A DNA stretch of 59,251 bases. It comes from Podochytrium sp. JEL0797. Lineage: Eukaryota; Chytridiomycota; Chytridiomycetes; Chytridiales; Chytriomycetaceae. The stretch lies in assembly GCA_027596195.1 (NCBI GenBank), contig JADGJG010000052.1, positions 1-59,251 of the forward strand, given 5' to 3'. Positions 34,644-47,677 of the stretch are shown here, one piece after another (positions within the stretch are counted from its first letter, which is position 1; the number at the start of each line of letters is the position of its first letter). The translations under genes and the position numbers were made by a program. The notes below the pieces were generated by a model. It made no database searches. It was not told the DNA's origin and saw nothing but the letters and a program-made list of their open reading frames with translations.

Positions 34644-35703
34644 TTAGCTCATATCCATCGCATCTCCCTCAATAACGTCGACAAACTTGCGGAAGTCCGA
34701 AGTGAGAGTGGCTGTGAAATGAAGGAGGAACTCAGCAACCAAACGACCACCACTTCAATCAAAGCAAAAACACATACACGTAGTTCCTCTCGGGAATTTG
34801 TAGCTCTGTTCCTTGGGCGCGCGTTCGTTTGGTTTGCGGTAGTTGCGGAGGTATTCGACATTGTCTTTGGTAATGATGCACACGTCCACGTTGCTTCCAG
34901 ATCCCAAGTCATTGAAGATTCCCGCTTCAATGGCGTCCTTGACGAGATCCACAGCCGCCTCGCGCTGTTTCGAATTACGCGTCAAAAACAAACCACCCCC
35001 CAAACAAATCAAAAAACACCCACAGTCATGTCATTCTTCCACTTGGTCTCAAACACACTCATGGCCGCCAAACTTCCACTCCCCATCGTCACAAACGGCA
35101 GCTTATCCGTGCTTCCATGCGGGTAAATCGTGTACAAATGCGGTCCCGTCACGTCCACACCACCGAGAACGAGCGCGGCCCCAATATGACCTTGGTACCG
35201 GAACAGCATCTGCTTCAACATGGTCATGGCCGTGGCCACACGCGCTTCGCGGCCCGTACTGAGGCTGTGGAGTTCGAGCTTCGAGGCAATCAGGTTCGTG
35301 GTGAATTCCGTGTCGGCGGCGGTTCCGGCTCCGCAGCAGTACCTGAGTTTTCATCGTGTATAAATAACAATGAATGTTGGAGGTTGAATGGCTCACATGT
35401 TGGGTGCAAGGTAGTGAATCTTTTCGCAATTCTTGTCCGCCACAATCGGGCCAGAGGTTGCACGGGTATCCGCACCCAGCACGAGTCCGTCCTTGTAGAG
35501 ACATCCCACGATCGTGGTTCCCGTGCTGGTGGCCTTGGGGAGCTTCATGCCTTTGCTACCGAGCATGGCATTTCTGGAGAGGGAGTATTAGCGTGGGATT
35601 CGCTGTGTTTCCGTCCTCCAAGGGCTGGGTGGGTTGAAAATAGGAGGTACCTTGCGTAGTTGTCAAAGTTGAAGCCGGGCTTCGGGGCGGTGGTGGCAGA
35701 CAT
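34644..35703 (-). CDS. PUP1: 20S proteasome subunit beta-2
   Basis: Five exons (35651-35703, 35397-35573, 35024-35342, 34778-34964, 34644-34711) keep phase and give 267 residues. A propeptide of about 30 residues ends at G-TTIVG, so Thr in [20 protein letters not shown] is the catalytic residue. Other hallmarks are the conserved [32 protein letters not shown] and [18 protein letters not shown]. Beta-2 provides trypsin-like cleavage. The usual C-terminal arm that wraps beta-3 is present but short ([16 protein letters not shown]). The downstream gap to SEC62 holds no other gene. Confidence 0.95.
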
Positions 35704-35809
35704 GTTTTTTTTGGGTCGAAAAAAACACGCGGCCCTTTCGCCCACCTCCTTTCCATCTCCGTTATGATTCCAATCCGAATAGAAAAAAAAGATCCCACAA
35801 AACAACTCT

Positions 35810-37177
35810 TTATTGCTCTCTCGAATCCTCATAAATAAGACGAGAAACGTACGAAGGCGGGTGTGCGCCGCTGTGTTTTGTTGTTGGTCAGCAAGAGCAA
35901 GACTCAGGAAAACAGAAACCAAAAGGGATCACATAAACGTACATGTTGGTGATAAACAGGGCCACAAGATCCGGACCCACAAAATCAAACGTGGGATTAA
36001 TGGCATCTATCTTGTCAATCATGTCGCCTGTTTACAAAAAAACGCAGCACGCGTCAGCGAAACAAGAAACCACCCCAATAGAGCTTAGGACACATACCAT
36101 CCTCCTCAAAAGCAAACACCGTATCCGGATTCATCAACTGACTATACCCCTCGGTATCAAACGGAAACTCCCCACTCATCTTATACAACTCCGTCAACAC
36201 AACCACAGGCGTCGAATGATGCTTCGCCGCAGCAGCCACGACATGACTCCCCGTCGCCGCCACAACCCCCCCATTCGCAAGCACCGCATGCGTCCCAAGA
36301 ATCACCTTGTTCACGCGCGACATGACGGCAAAGATGGATCCGTCGCTGATCAAGGTCGTGTCGATGCCGGATTGGGAGAGGGCGAGGGCCGTTTGGTGGC
36401 CAGAGTAGGTGGGTGCGGTTTCGCAGACGATGACTTGGAATTTGCGGAGTTTGGCGGCGGATTGGAGGAAGAGGAGGACGGCGGGGGAGTGGCCCATGGT
36501 CATGATGATTTCGCTGGATTTGGGGGAAAGTGGGGGGATGAATATTTCAAACGTTGACAGAGTGTCGTGTGGAACAGCATCCAGTACAAGCGCATGGATA
36601 CACTCTGTCTTCAACGCTCATGACTCGTGAATCGCATCCCGAACTCCTTCCCCGTCTCTCGAAACGCCTCAATCACACACTTCCGCTCGTTCTTGCTTGC
36701 AACCCCCCCCCTCCCCTCCCAACACCAAAACACCACTCTCCAGAGAACAACAACAAAATCACTCAACTTGGAATGAATATGCTCCAACGCCTGCCCCGCA
36801 ATATTCGCACTCGCATTCTCAATCTCATCCATCAACTCCCGAATCGCATCCATCACGTTATTCTTCAAATTGTCCCGATGCTCATTCGGATCTCTCCCAT
36901 TCTCATCCTGCTCCATTCCACGCAGTCCAACATCTTCTTCACGGATCAAATTAACAATACGGGTCGTGATGTTGCCAACGGCAAGTTCATGCGGCTGCGC
37001 GAGGGACAGTTGGGCGCCTTTTTCTTGCACGGTTTGGATGAGGGTTTCTTTGGTTTGCCAGCGTGAGCCGCGGACGACGATGAGGAACAGTTTGGCGGTT
37101 TCGAGGGCAACGTTGTAGGGGCCGACGACTTGTCTGTTGGGAGGTTCCCCGTGGGGGGTGGTGTGAGTATCCTCCAT
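35810..37177 (-). CDS. GCD7: Translation initiation factor eIF2B, beta subunit
   Basis: Four exons (36768-37177, 36098-36513, 35943-36027, 35810-35870) keep phase and give 323 residues, slightly under the usual 350-380. Family features are VRGSRWQTKETLIQTV, HSNEIIMTMGHSPAV, VIVCETAPTYSGHQTALAL, TTLISDGSIFAVMSRVNKVI, LANGGVVAATGSHVVA and the closing FVGPDLVALFITNIGAHPPS. eIF2B exchanges GDP for GTP on eIF2, and the beta subunit belongs to its regulatory body. The start (MEDTHTTPHG) is the first Met in frame. Confidence 0.93.
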
Positions 37178-37688
37178 TTATGGGAGGTGGGAGGATGGCA
37201 GCGGATGGCTCGGTTGGTTACCTTCTTCGCAGCTTGTCCCGCAGAGTGTCGAAAACAACGTTCATTTTTTTGTTTTTTTGTGTGACCTCATTTGACTTCA
37301 TTTTGGCCCATCAGCCGCAGTGGGGGGTTCTCTCCTCTCCCAGACACTCGAGAAAACACTCCTCCGTGTTATTTCAGAACAGGTTGCCAGAGACCTCGCG
37401 CATTTTCAAAACGCAGTTCTGATGCGATTCGGGGATGAGTTTGGCGGCGAGGTCTTGTCACTGCTAATGAACGACTGCATCAAAACTTACAGTCGAAGGA
37501 TATGGTGAATCTGCCACCGGCGTGGCGAATGGCTCAATTTCAACCAATCGTCAAGGGAAAAGATGAAACTATTTCAGTGGAAACACATGCTTGGCAGGAA
37601 AAAAGACAGACGGGTATTCATTTTTCATGAGAGAATTTATTACAAAAGCGATAATAAGAAACAGGGGGATAATATGAATATGATTCAA
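37178..37688. other. Intergenic stretch upstream of eIF2B-beta
   Basis: A short plus-strand frame at 37320-37508 (with LLSQTLEKTLLRV and LMNDCIKTYS) looks helix-like but has no family match or clear partner exon. I assign no gene. Confidence 0.4.
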
Positions 37689-39215
37689 TCAGCTTGCTTT
37701 GAAGTGCTCGTGTTCCGCCACTTCCGACACTGGCACAGTGCCCTCAATTGTGGCGTAACGCATCTGACTCATGAGGTTTCGTGCGGCATTCGCGTGGTCG
37801 TATACTCCACCGTTAAAAGAGGTAGTCGCGTCGCGTCCGATCGAGGCCTTGAGGAATCCTTTTCCTCCCGGGTGGTCCTCCATGAAGTTGGACACGTCGT
37901 AAACAACATTCGAAACGACGAGAAGCATTTTGCCAGTACGCTTGATTTCTTCTTTGACTGCAATTCGGAGAATCAATTTGAATTGCCGTTGTAGGAAAAA
38001 AAAATCCCACGAACGTACCTCCGTCAAACGTCATCACTGGCAGTTTCTCAAACGGGACTCCGTAGTTCAGCGTCTTCTTGATGTTCGAAATCTCCTTCTC
38101 CTCCATCAAGATGCGACCCTTCTTGATTTCGTTGGACGGGAACATTTTGAGGTTGTACGTGAGTCCAACGAGGGAAGCTGTCCAAATCAACCACTTGGTG
38201 GGATCGTATTGGTAGAACTTGATGGCGTTACGGTAGTCGGCGGGGAACTCGTGGTGGCTGCATCAAAAGCGTCAATAATAGCGCCGAAAGAAACTCTAGC
38301 AGAGAAAATCACTCACAAGTTGTGGTACCCTTCTCCACACGTAACCAAAGCGGTGATCCAGTGGTCCTTTGGTGTGTGCTTGTCGTCAAACGTGTAGTCC
38401 CCGATCCAATGGGCCAGCGAGTTGACACAGAATGTCGCGTGGTGAACTGAACCAAACACAAGTTAGCTGACGCGCACGCTAAACAAGGCTGAGCAAACAA
38501 CCAAACTCACCAAACACAAGACGCGTGATTCCCGCAAAGAAGAATCCACCAGCCCAATCTCCCCACCCGAGTCCCGCGACGAGAGTCGGAACAGCAAACG
38601 CCCAGAACAAAGCGAACCTGAAGAAATAAACCACATTAGCATGAACCAAAAAATGAATTGAAAACAACGAGCAACAAAACAACTCACAATGGATAATATT
38701 TGTGCTGGAACTTGACGAGTGGATCGGCAGCAAAGTCCGAAACATCAACAGTCGCAAGCCTCGGTTGCTTCATGATCATCCAGCCCATGTGACTCCAAAA
38801 GAATCCATATTTCGCGTTGTATGGGTCTTTGGGCGTGTCGGTGAAACGGTGATGGACTCGGTGCCCGCGTCCCCACCATTTGATGGATCCTATTTTGTTT
38901 GGAACGAGAGAATGGAATTAGTAAGTTTTTGATGAGTAAGGATTATGTGGAGGAACACGAACCTTGCATGGCGCTGGAACCAGCGGCGAGCATAATGTAC
39001 TGCCACAGTCGCGTGGCGTCGTAGGAACGGTGAGACCAGTATCGGTGGTATCCGGCAGTAATACCGAGCCCAGAGAAGAAATAGTACATAACAGCCCAGA
39101 TGAGGGTCTGTTGTTGCAGCGGCACATTGAGAATTCCGTAGATGGCCAGAGCGGGCGTGCCAAAGAGAATCACGACGTGTTTGATGTCAAGATCGTTGAG
39201 TGAGATGGCTCCCAT
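37689..39215 (-). CDS. OLE1: Delta-9 acyl-CoA desaturase with C-terminal cytochrome b5, paralogue 1
   Basis: Six exons (38963-39215, 38688-38889, 38511-38617, 38317-38446, 38019-38257, 37689-37957) keep phase and give 399 residues. The three di-iron His boxes are HRYWSH, HRVHH and HNFHH, set between hydrophobic segments. The C-terminal cytochrome b5 domain has HPGG and a second haem His in [12 protein letters not shown]. The family inserts a cis-9 double bond into stearoyl- and palmitoyl-CoA at the ER. Compared with yeast Ole1 (510 residues), the N-terminus is much shorter. First of three tandem minus-strand copies; 437 bases separate it from paralogue 2. Confidence 0.93.
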
Positions 39216-39652
39216 TGGTTGAGAAGCGTTTTGTTATCGTGAACGAGGCGTTAACGGGAAATTTGGGGAATGGGCCCAAGCTTTATGCGGTTTCGCAAAA
39301 ATTTAGAGGTTCGATCACGTCGAGTCATCCTTGCGTCGCAATTTTCCTCTGTTTCTCCATTTCTCCGGTTCTTCTCTGGCCCCACGGCTGGCCCACGAAA
39401 TGGATGGAAAAAAGATCTCGCTGTCAATTCCAAATAAGGGTCATAATAGCCCGACCCTTGCAACCGCATATGGCGCGTCGCTCACTTGCTTGATGCTCGT
39501 TTCCTAACTCAGCCGCATATCCATACTGCCAAAAACGCAACTATGATTTCGTACGTATATGATGTATTTTATAACCATCCAAACAGAAAAATAAGATAAC
39601 GCAACAGACAGCGAAATAAAAATAGACAGGAGCAGCTGCCGCATGGGTATGC

Positions 39653-41094
39653 TCAATCTTCCTTGGCGACTGCAGTTTCAGGGACAGCTCCCTCAAGACG
39701 AGCATATCTCATGGAAGACATCAAGTTCCTGGCTGCGTTCGCGTGGTCATACACTCCACCGTTGAATGAGACGGTCACGTCGCGCCCGATCGAAGCCTTC
39801 AAAAAGCCCTTGCCTCCCGGGTGGTCGCTCATAAACTTGGTCACATCGTATACAACGTCGGAGATGATGAGGAGTTGCTTTCCAGTTTCGGTAATCTTTG
39901 ATTTGACTATGGACAGGAAGAATGTTAACACACAGTCGCGAATACAGAATGCCAAATACAACACACCTTCACTGAACGACAGGCACGGCAACTGCTCAAC
40001 AGGGACTCCGTAATCGAGCGTTTTCTTGATCTCCTCGATTTTCTTCTCTTGCATCAGAATGCGGCCCTTTTCAATCTCGTTCCGCGGGAAGCACTTCAAG
40101 TTGTACGTGAGGCCGACAAGAGACGCGAACCAGATGACCCATTTGGTGGGGTCGTATTGCCAGAATTTGATGGCGTTGCGGTAGTCGGCGGGGAATTCGT
40201 GGTGGCTGAGAAAAGGGGGGTTAAAATTTTTGATGATAAGAACCGGAGGTGAATCGCCTCGACAAACACTCACAAGTTGTGGTACCCTTCACCGAGAGTG
40301 ATGATGGCAGTGAGGAAGTGGTCCTTTGGTGTGCGCTTGTCATCGAACGTGAATTCTCCGAGGTAGTGGGCAAGCGAGTTGACACAGAAGGTTGCGTGGT
40401 GAACTGGATAAACCAAACTGTCAGCGATTCTTTCCCACAGCACAATCAAAGCAACATACCGAAAACAAGACGTGCCATCCCAGCAAAGAAAAGTCCACCC
40501 TTCCAGTCACCCCAACCAAATCCGGCGACAAGAGTGGGGAAGACGAATGCCATGAACACAGCCAAGCTGAGAAACAGAAACACAAAAAAGTCAGTTCGCC
40601 GAACTTGCCAAGGAAAATCCGCCGAAAAGTGTGACTTACTAAAGGTAATACTTGTGCTGGAATCGAATCCAGGGGTCAGAGTTGAAGTCCGAGATATCAA
40701 CGGTCGCATTCTTCTTTTGCTTGAGAATCATCCATCCAATGTGGGAGTAGAAGAACCCGTTCTTGGCGTTGTACGGATCCTTCTCGGTATCGGTGAATCG
40801 GTGGTGGATTCGGTGCCCACGCCCCCACCACTTGACGGAACCCTCAAAAGCCCCCGTTCCGGCGGCGAGAATAATGAACTGCCACACACGAGTGGCGTCG
40901 TAGGAGCGGTGGGACCAGTAGCGGTGGTATCCGGCCGTGATTCCAAGACCGGTGAAGAAGTAGTAAGCAACGGACCAGACGAACGTTTTGGCTTCGAGTG
41001 GGACCGTGGCCAAGCCGTACAGGGCAAGAGCGGGAGTTCCGAAGAGGATAACGACGTGTTTCCAGTCAATATCGTTCACTGTGAGAGGTGCCAT
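39653..41094 (-). CDS. OLE1: Delta-9 acyl-CoA desaturase with C-terminal cytochrome b5, paralogue 2
   Basis: About five exons on minus, roughly 400 residues. The first exon runs from 41094 to about 40640 without a break, so the intron present in paralogue 1 between MQG and SIKWW is absent ([14 protein letters not shown] is continuous). His boxes HRYWSH, HRIHH and HNFHH (the last across a splice site) and the b5 signature [15 protein letters not shown] are intact. The N-terminus ([15 protein letters not shown]) closely resembles paralogue 1, making these two the closest pair of the array. The same enzymatic role is expected; chain-length preference cannot be read. Confidence 0.92.
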
Positions 41095-41330
41095 TGGTTA
41101 TCGGCGCTGAAGTTTTTCGGGATCCTTTTTTTCGATTGTCGGTGAGAGATTGCGCGACAAGGCGCTCGGAGAAATCAGATTTCCCGGACTGATTTCGTCT
41201 GAATTTTTCCGGCCGATCGGACAAAATCACTTACAACATCGACCGTTGAATCGAAAAGCATATATTATCAATCAGGGTTTATTGCTTTCTAAGAAAAGAT
41301 GAAAAGAAAATAGAATGAGGGAAGCAGAAA

Positions 41331-42942
41331 TCATTCTTCGGTGGCAACTTCAGAAACTGGCACAGCACCCTGGATGGTCGCGTATCTCATTTGACTGCTG
41401 AGGTTTCTGGCAGCATTCGCGTGATCATAAACCCCGCCGTTGAAAGATGCCGTGACATCGCGACCGACCGACGCCTTCAAAAAGCCCTTGCCACCAGGGT
41501 GATCCTCGGTAAACCCAGTCACATCATAAACAACGCCACTGATGATCAAAAGCATTTTCCCGGTGCGTGCAATCTCGTCCTTGACTGTGGAATTTTTGTG
41601 GGGGTGAGTCAGCTGAGTCAGCCAGAAAATCATCCGCCGTGCTTACATTCCGCAAAAGTCAGCGACGGAAGCTGGTCCAATGGAACACCGTAGTTGAGTT
41701 TCTTCTTTGCATCTGCGATTTTCTTTTCCTGCATCATGATACGGCCCTTCTCGATCTCGTTGGACGGGAACATTTTGAGGTTGTACGTGAGTCCGATAAG
41801 AGACGCGAACCAGATGGTCCACTTGGTGGGATCGTATTGATAGAACTTGAGAGCGTTGCGGTAGTCGGCGGGGAACTCGTGGTGGCTGGTTTTTTTTTGG
41901 CACGCGTGAGACTTTGGCCTTCAAAAAACGAGGTTCAAAGGAAAAGCTCACAAGTTGTGGTATCCCTCCCCGAGAGTCACAATGGCAGTCAAAAAGTGGT
42001 CCTTTGGTGTGCGTTTGTCGTCGAAAGAGTGGTCACCCAACCAGTGAGCCAAAGAGTTGACACAGAAGGTCGCGTGGTGAACTGCAACAGTCGCTTGTGA
42101 GCACGCGATGCAAACCAGAGAATAAATCAACCGCAATATTTACCAAAGACAAGACGAGCAACGCCCGCGTAAACGAAACCGCCAGTCCAATCACCCCAGC
42201 CGTATCCGGCAACCAGAGTTGGGAACGCGAATCCCCAGAACAAAGCCAATCTGTAAACAGAACAATCAGAAATGGTAGGGCACAAAATGATAGAAGAATG
42301 TACTCACGGAAGGTAAAACTTGTGTTGGAAGCGAATCAACGGGTCAGCGGTCAAATCAGAAATATCAACAGTCGCCTTCTTCTCCTGTTTCACCATCATC
42401 CAGCCCATGTGACTCCAAAGGAATCCCCTTTTGGCATTGTACGGGTCCTTTTCGGTGTCGGTGAAACGGTGGTGGACTCTATGTCCGCGACACCACCACT
42501 TGACGGATCCTTCAACGGCACCGGTTCCAGCAGCAAACAGAATGTACTGCCACAAGCGAGTGGCGTCGTAGGAACGGTGAGACCAGTAGCGGTGGTATCC
42601 GGCAGTGATTCCCAACCCCGTAAAGAAGTAGTAAGCAACGGACCAGGCAAGAGTCTTTGATTCCAGAGGGGTGACACACGCGCCAATCACGGCAATGACT
42701 GGAGTAACAGTGAGGACGACGGCATTCTCCCACGCAATGTCTTTGAAAGAAAACCCGGAGAAGGTGGAGGTGGTGGATGAAGTGGCTTGATCAGGAGCCG
42801 CGATGTCTTTGGCGGCAGATTTGGATTTGGCGTTGCGTCTCGATCTTGGGATGAAGTACAGCGCAGCGCCCGTAGCAATGATGCCGGTTCCGGCAAGTGA
42901 TATGGTCACCCAGGACACGGGTGCGTTCTGAACCCAACCCAT
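41331..42942 (-). CDS. OLE1: Delta-9 acyl-CoA desaturase with C-terminal cytochrome b5, paralogue 3
   Basis: About five exons on minus (approximately 42306-42942, 42144-42251, 41952-42082, 41647-41887, 41331-41585). All His boxes (HRYWSH, HRVHH, HNFHH) and the b5 haem site ([13 protein letters not shown]) are present. It has an extra N-terminus of about 70 residues that begins with a hydrophobic helix ([20 protein letters not shown]) followed by basic residues ([10 protein letters not shown]). That suggests an added membrane anchor or targeting signal absent from paralogues 1, 2 and 5. The first exon lacks the early intron, as in paralogue 2. Start at 42942 (MGWVQNAP) is the likely Met. Confidence 0.9.
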
Positions 42943-43112
42943 TCGAGAGAGATTCCTATCGCGTGGAAAATTTCGCCGAACGCGATAAGAATCGGGCGTC
43001 CGGAAGAATTCACCCGCCTCAGAGAAGGAGCCTTTGTTCCCCCATTCCTGGATTCCTTCTAAACATTTAATGATTGAATGCTTTAAAAGTACTCCACAAC
43101 TTAGGCAAAACA

Positions 43113-43376
43113 TTATCGCAGGTTCTGATTTTGGGCAGCAGATATATGCCCTTCAGTGAAGGAATGACGTCGCATCCACTGAAACCCGTCACATTTGTTA
43201 ATTTTCCAATGATCGCTATAGTGAGTTTAAGCGGATATTTCGAAAAAATCTAATCGGATTTGAGTTGAGCAGCCTAATTTTTCATAAGAAATTCACATTA
43301 AATTGATGAAAAAAAAGCATGGCGTATTTTATGGAAGCTTGAGAAAGGAGAAAATTGCCGAGGCGGATCGCGTCTA
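43113..43376. other. Intergenic stretch upstream of paralogue 3
   Basis: A/T-rich, with no supported gene. It probably holds the promoter of the 42942 start. Confidence 0.4.
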
Positions 43377-44240
43377 TTAAAAAAAAAAGACAAGGATTTT
43401 CTGAAAAGGTAATTGAATAAAATAAAAATATTGAAACGGGTGAGGGAAGAAGGAGTGGGATGTATCCGTAAAACGAGGCATTAGTATGAGCCACCTCACA
43501 TCTCCCATACCACCACCCTCTGCACACTGCCTCAACTCGGACATGGCTTCAAGCACATCCAGCGCCTTCGAAAAGAGGTCCAGCGGGTTCTTCATGTCCC
43601 CCACACGCTCGGACTCGGCCTGGGCATAGTTCAAAAAATCAAGCGCCTCCGAAAACAGGTGCAATGGGTTCTTGGCCGCCTACAAAAAGAAACCCGTGAT
43701 TCAGTGAATTCAAAAAACAAAAGTAAAAAAAAGAGGGGGGGGTAGGGGGGGGGGGAACCTGAGCATCCGGGCAGCCCGTGCATCGCATACTCCCAGTCCC
43801 GTCTCCGTTGTCAACTCAAGCTTCGTCTTCCTTGTTGTCAAGTGAGGAATCAATGTGATGGTCGAGAGGCATGAGAACAAAGCCATCTCCCAGTGACGCT
43901 GGGAGAAAACTATCAAAAAAGTGGCAGGCGCGTTGCGCGAGGGCGGGAATTCAAAGTTCAAGTTTTCGATGAGGGACGGCGCCAAGAACGGGTTGAGTTT
44001 CTGCGCGCGGAATTCCTCTGCGATTCGAGAAGCCAGCGCGTCAGTGCGCGCCACGCGAAGCTCCCATGCTTCCGGTGTGAGACAAGAAGGGGGGCGGTGG
44101 ATGATATTGTCAGGCGCACTAGGCGCGTGTTGCTCGACCTTAACGGAACAGATCTCTGAAATCGTGTTGGATACTTTAAAAACGAGCACTCTTTGTTTGG
44201 ATATCTGTGTTAGGTCTGGAGAACTAAAATAACATTTCAA
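43377..44240 (-). CDS. Hypothetical protein, model uncertain
   Basis: Two coding-like blocks on minus. The upstream block (about 43800-44240) includes CLTPEAWELRVARTDALASR and IAEEFRAQKLNPFLAPSL. The downstream block (43377-43679) carries an internal repeat, NPLHLFSEALDFL and NPLDLFSKALDVLEAM, predicted helical. A C-rich/T-rich intron at about 43680-43758 lies between them, but the two blocks join in phase only if a further small intron or a start at 43788 (MRCTGCPD) is assumed. I recognise no family. Confidence 0.35.
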
Positions 44241-44349
44241 GGGGGTTTGTGGAGCGATCTAAATAGATGAGATGTGATGTTTGAAGAGCGCGTCGCGGAG
44301 TTCTTTTGAGATTTGTTTTGATTCGGACACTTGTCGAAAAACGGAGCGA

Positions 44350-47300
44350 ATGTCTTCTTCGTCTTCGTCCAACAAAGCCACGAAGCAAACGACGCTTTTG
44401 TGAGTTGGTGCCTTTAAACTACTCACACTCACACTCTCCCTCAGCCGCTTCTTGTCCAAGGATGCCTCGCAGGGTACGCCTAGTCCTTCTCTTCCCTCTG
44501 CTTCTATTCGCTCTTCACTGCTTCTACTCACTATCCACCACCCTCTCTGCTCCCTTCACTCTGCTCTGACCACCAAACACAGCGCCCAAACGACCCCTCG
44601 AAGTGGCCAACACAGACACCGAAAAGCCCACAGACGAAGCGTCCCCAAAGAAGCGCAAGGCAGAAGTCGTCCCAGACACGCCAGTCGAAACACCCGACGA
44701 AGCCACGCCGTCCTCCTCGCAACCCGCCACTCCTGCAAAGAAGGACGTGCATCCCATGTTTTCTCGCAAACTCGAAGTGCTGAGGGATGCGCCAAAGTGT
44801 GCCCCTGCAGGTGCGAGTACTACGCTCTTGCCAGGGGAATACTCACTCGCTTCTGCGATGCCAGATGCGAAGGATGCAAACAAGTCGGAACTGAAACTGG
44901 AGGATTCAATCGACCGCGACGAAGAAGACGAAGTCCCCTTGGCTGCCGCTGCGATTGCTGAATCCGCGTTGAAACTCGTCGACACTTCGGAATCCTCAGC
45001 AACGTGGAAGAAGGGCGATCCGTGAGTGATTCATCAAATACCGCGTGTGTTTCGTTGTTCCAACCGCATGCTTTCGGACAGTGTTCCCTACAGCGCGCTC
45101 TGCAAGACATTCGAAGACATTGAAGCAACCACAAAGAGGTACACACATCTTTCAATTCCACCTGATAGCTTAAGTTTCCCCCGTTTCGCGCTCTTCCCCC
45201 CACAGACTCAAAATCACCGAATTCCTCACAAAGTTCCTACGCTCAGTTCTCGTCTTGTCTCCCAAGTCAATGCTTCATTGCGTGTATCTCTGTCTGAACA
45301 AGGTTTGAAAATTACTATGACAAAAACGCGAACGTGCGGAGTCCAAATATATTCGATTCTGATTCCCCCAATCGATACACACCCAGATCTGTCCCGAATA
45401 CGAAGGCAAAGAACTCGGACTCGGCGAAACGATCCTCATGAAAGCCGTGGCGAACGCCACGGGCCGTTCGCTCGCCAACATCAAATCGGACTGTGCGGAA
45501 GTCGGGGACTTGGGATCCGTGGCGGAGCAGAGTCGGAGGAAGCAAATGACGTTTGGGGCGGGAAAAGCGTTGACTTGTGAGAAGGTGTTCGCGGTTTTGA
45601 AGGAGATTAGTGGCATTTCGGGGACGGCTGTTGAGTTTTTTGCTTTCTTCTTCGTCTCTCTGTTTTATTTCTCTCTCTCTCTCTCGTTTTCTTTATGTTG
45701 ATTCGCGTTTCCAATTAATGAAACCCCCACCTTCTTTTTAAACAATCAGTCCCAAGCCAAAAAAATTGAAAAAATCAACTCCCTCCTCGTCAACTGCAAA
45801 GGCTCCGAAACCAAGTTCCTGATCCGCTCTCTCGAAGGAAAACTGCGCATCGGGTTGGCCGAAAAGACGGTCCTCATTGCGATCGCGCACGCGTCCATCC
45901 TCGCGAACCCAGAGTGCAAGGCGTGGTCCAAGGAGAAATTGGAGAAGGAGTTGGAGGCTGGTGCGGGGATTATTAAACAGGTGTATTGGTGAGTCTACCC
46001 ACCTGTTGTTTGTGGTTTCGCGTGTTTTCGAGAATGGGCTTTTCCAACCAACCCCCGCTTGTCCACTTTGAAAAAAGCGAACTCCCCAATTACGACCTCA
46101 TCATCCCAGCCCTCGCCGAACACGGTATCAAGAACCTCCACGCGCACTGCAAATTAACTCCGGGGATTCCGCTCAAACCAATGCTCGCGCACCCAACAAA
46201 GAGTCTCACGGAAGTGCTGGATCGGTTCGAGAATACCGAGTTTACGTGCGAGTTCAAGTACGATGGGGAACGCGCGCAGGTAACATCAGGGTTATTCAAT
46301 TTTTTCGCGGGTTTGATTTTGATACCCCACCCTATTTCCTCAGATCCACCGCCTCGAAGACGGAACCACCATGATCTTCAGCCGCAACTCTGAAAACCTG
46401 AGCGCCAAATACCCCGACATTATGGCCCTGATCCCGGACGTGGTCGCGCCCGGAGTCACGTCGTTTGTGTTGGATTGCGAGGCGGTCGCGTGGGATTTGA
46501 AAAAGAAGTGTATTTTGCCGTTTCAGGTGTTGAGTACGAGGAAGCGCAAGGTTTGTGCGGGGTTTGCGCGGGGGGTGTTACTTGGGTTTGGATAGCTGAT
46601 TTTTCTTGCTTTTTTTTTCACAGGATGTGGCGATTGAGGATATTCAAGTTTCTGTATGTCTCTACGCGTTTGACATTCTTTACCTCAACGGCAAGGTGAA
46701 GACCCCCCCATCCTCCCTCCAACACAGACACCTTTTCTAAAAAACACGTACACCCACACCCAGCCCCTCATCACCGAAACCCTCCGCTCCCGCCGCACCT
46801 CCCTACACACCTCCTTCCTTCCCCTCGAATCCAAATTCAGCTTCGCCAAATCCATCGAAGCCTCCAGCGTCGACGCGATCCAAACATTCCTCGACGAAAG
46901 CATTACAGGAAACTGTGAAGGCTTGATGGTCAAAACGCTCGACGAAGGGAGTTCTTACGAACCTTCTGTGCGCTCGCGGAACTGGTTGAAGGTCAAGAAG
47001 GATTATTTGGGGGGAATGGGGGATTCGCTGGATTTGGTGGTGATGGGGGGATATGTGGGACGGGGGAAACGGACGGGGTGGTATGGCGGGTTTTTGTTGG
47101 GGTGTTGGGATGAGGATGGGGAGTGTTGGCAGAGTATTTGTAAGGTGAGTGAGGGTTGGTTTGTGTGTTTGTGTGTATGTGTGTGCGTGTTCTGATATAT
47201 TCTTTTCATGTGGGGTAGATTGGAACGGGGTTTAGTGAGGAACAGTTGAAACAGCATACCGAGTTTTTTGCCGACAAGAAGGTGGATGTGCCGCCTTCTT

Positions 47301-47677
47301 ATTACAAGTATAGTGATGTGCCTAATATCCGGCCTGACGTGTGGTTCCAACCAGTTCAGGTAAAACCCTTGACCCTCACCTCATTCTCCCATCCCTCCTT
47401 TCCCCATTTTCTCATTCGTCCTAACGCCGTGTGATTTATTCACAAAAAGGTATGGGAAGTCAAAGCCGCCGACCTCTCCATCTCGCCCGTGCACCACGCG
47501 GCCAAAGGGCTCGTGGACCCGAGCAAGGGCATCAGTCTGCGGTTCCCGCGGTTCATTCGCGTGCGGGATGACAAGAGTTGCGAGCAGGCCACGAATGGGG
47601 AGCAGGTGGCGAGTATGTATCGGGCGCAGGGGTTGAATACGGCGAGTGGTGGTGGTGGTGGGGAGGAGGATTATTGA
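44350..47677 (+). CDS. CDC9: DNA ligase I (ATP-dependent)
   Basis: About twelve exons, roughly 800 residues. Exons 1-3 (44350-44399, 44445-44473, 44583-45021) join in frame to give [20 protein letters not shown], whose QTTLFRFL fits a PCNA-interacting (PIP) box. A low-complexity acidic linker follows, then the DNA-binding domain ([22 protein letters not shown]), the nucleotidyl-transfer site [10 protein letters not shown] with the adenylated Lys, [30 protein letters not shown] and the C-terminal OB-fold with [12 protein letters not shown]. It joins Okazaki fragments and seals repair nicks. The C-terminus ends in a Gly run then EEDY. Confidence 0.94.
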
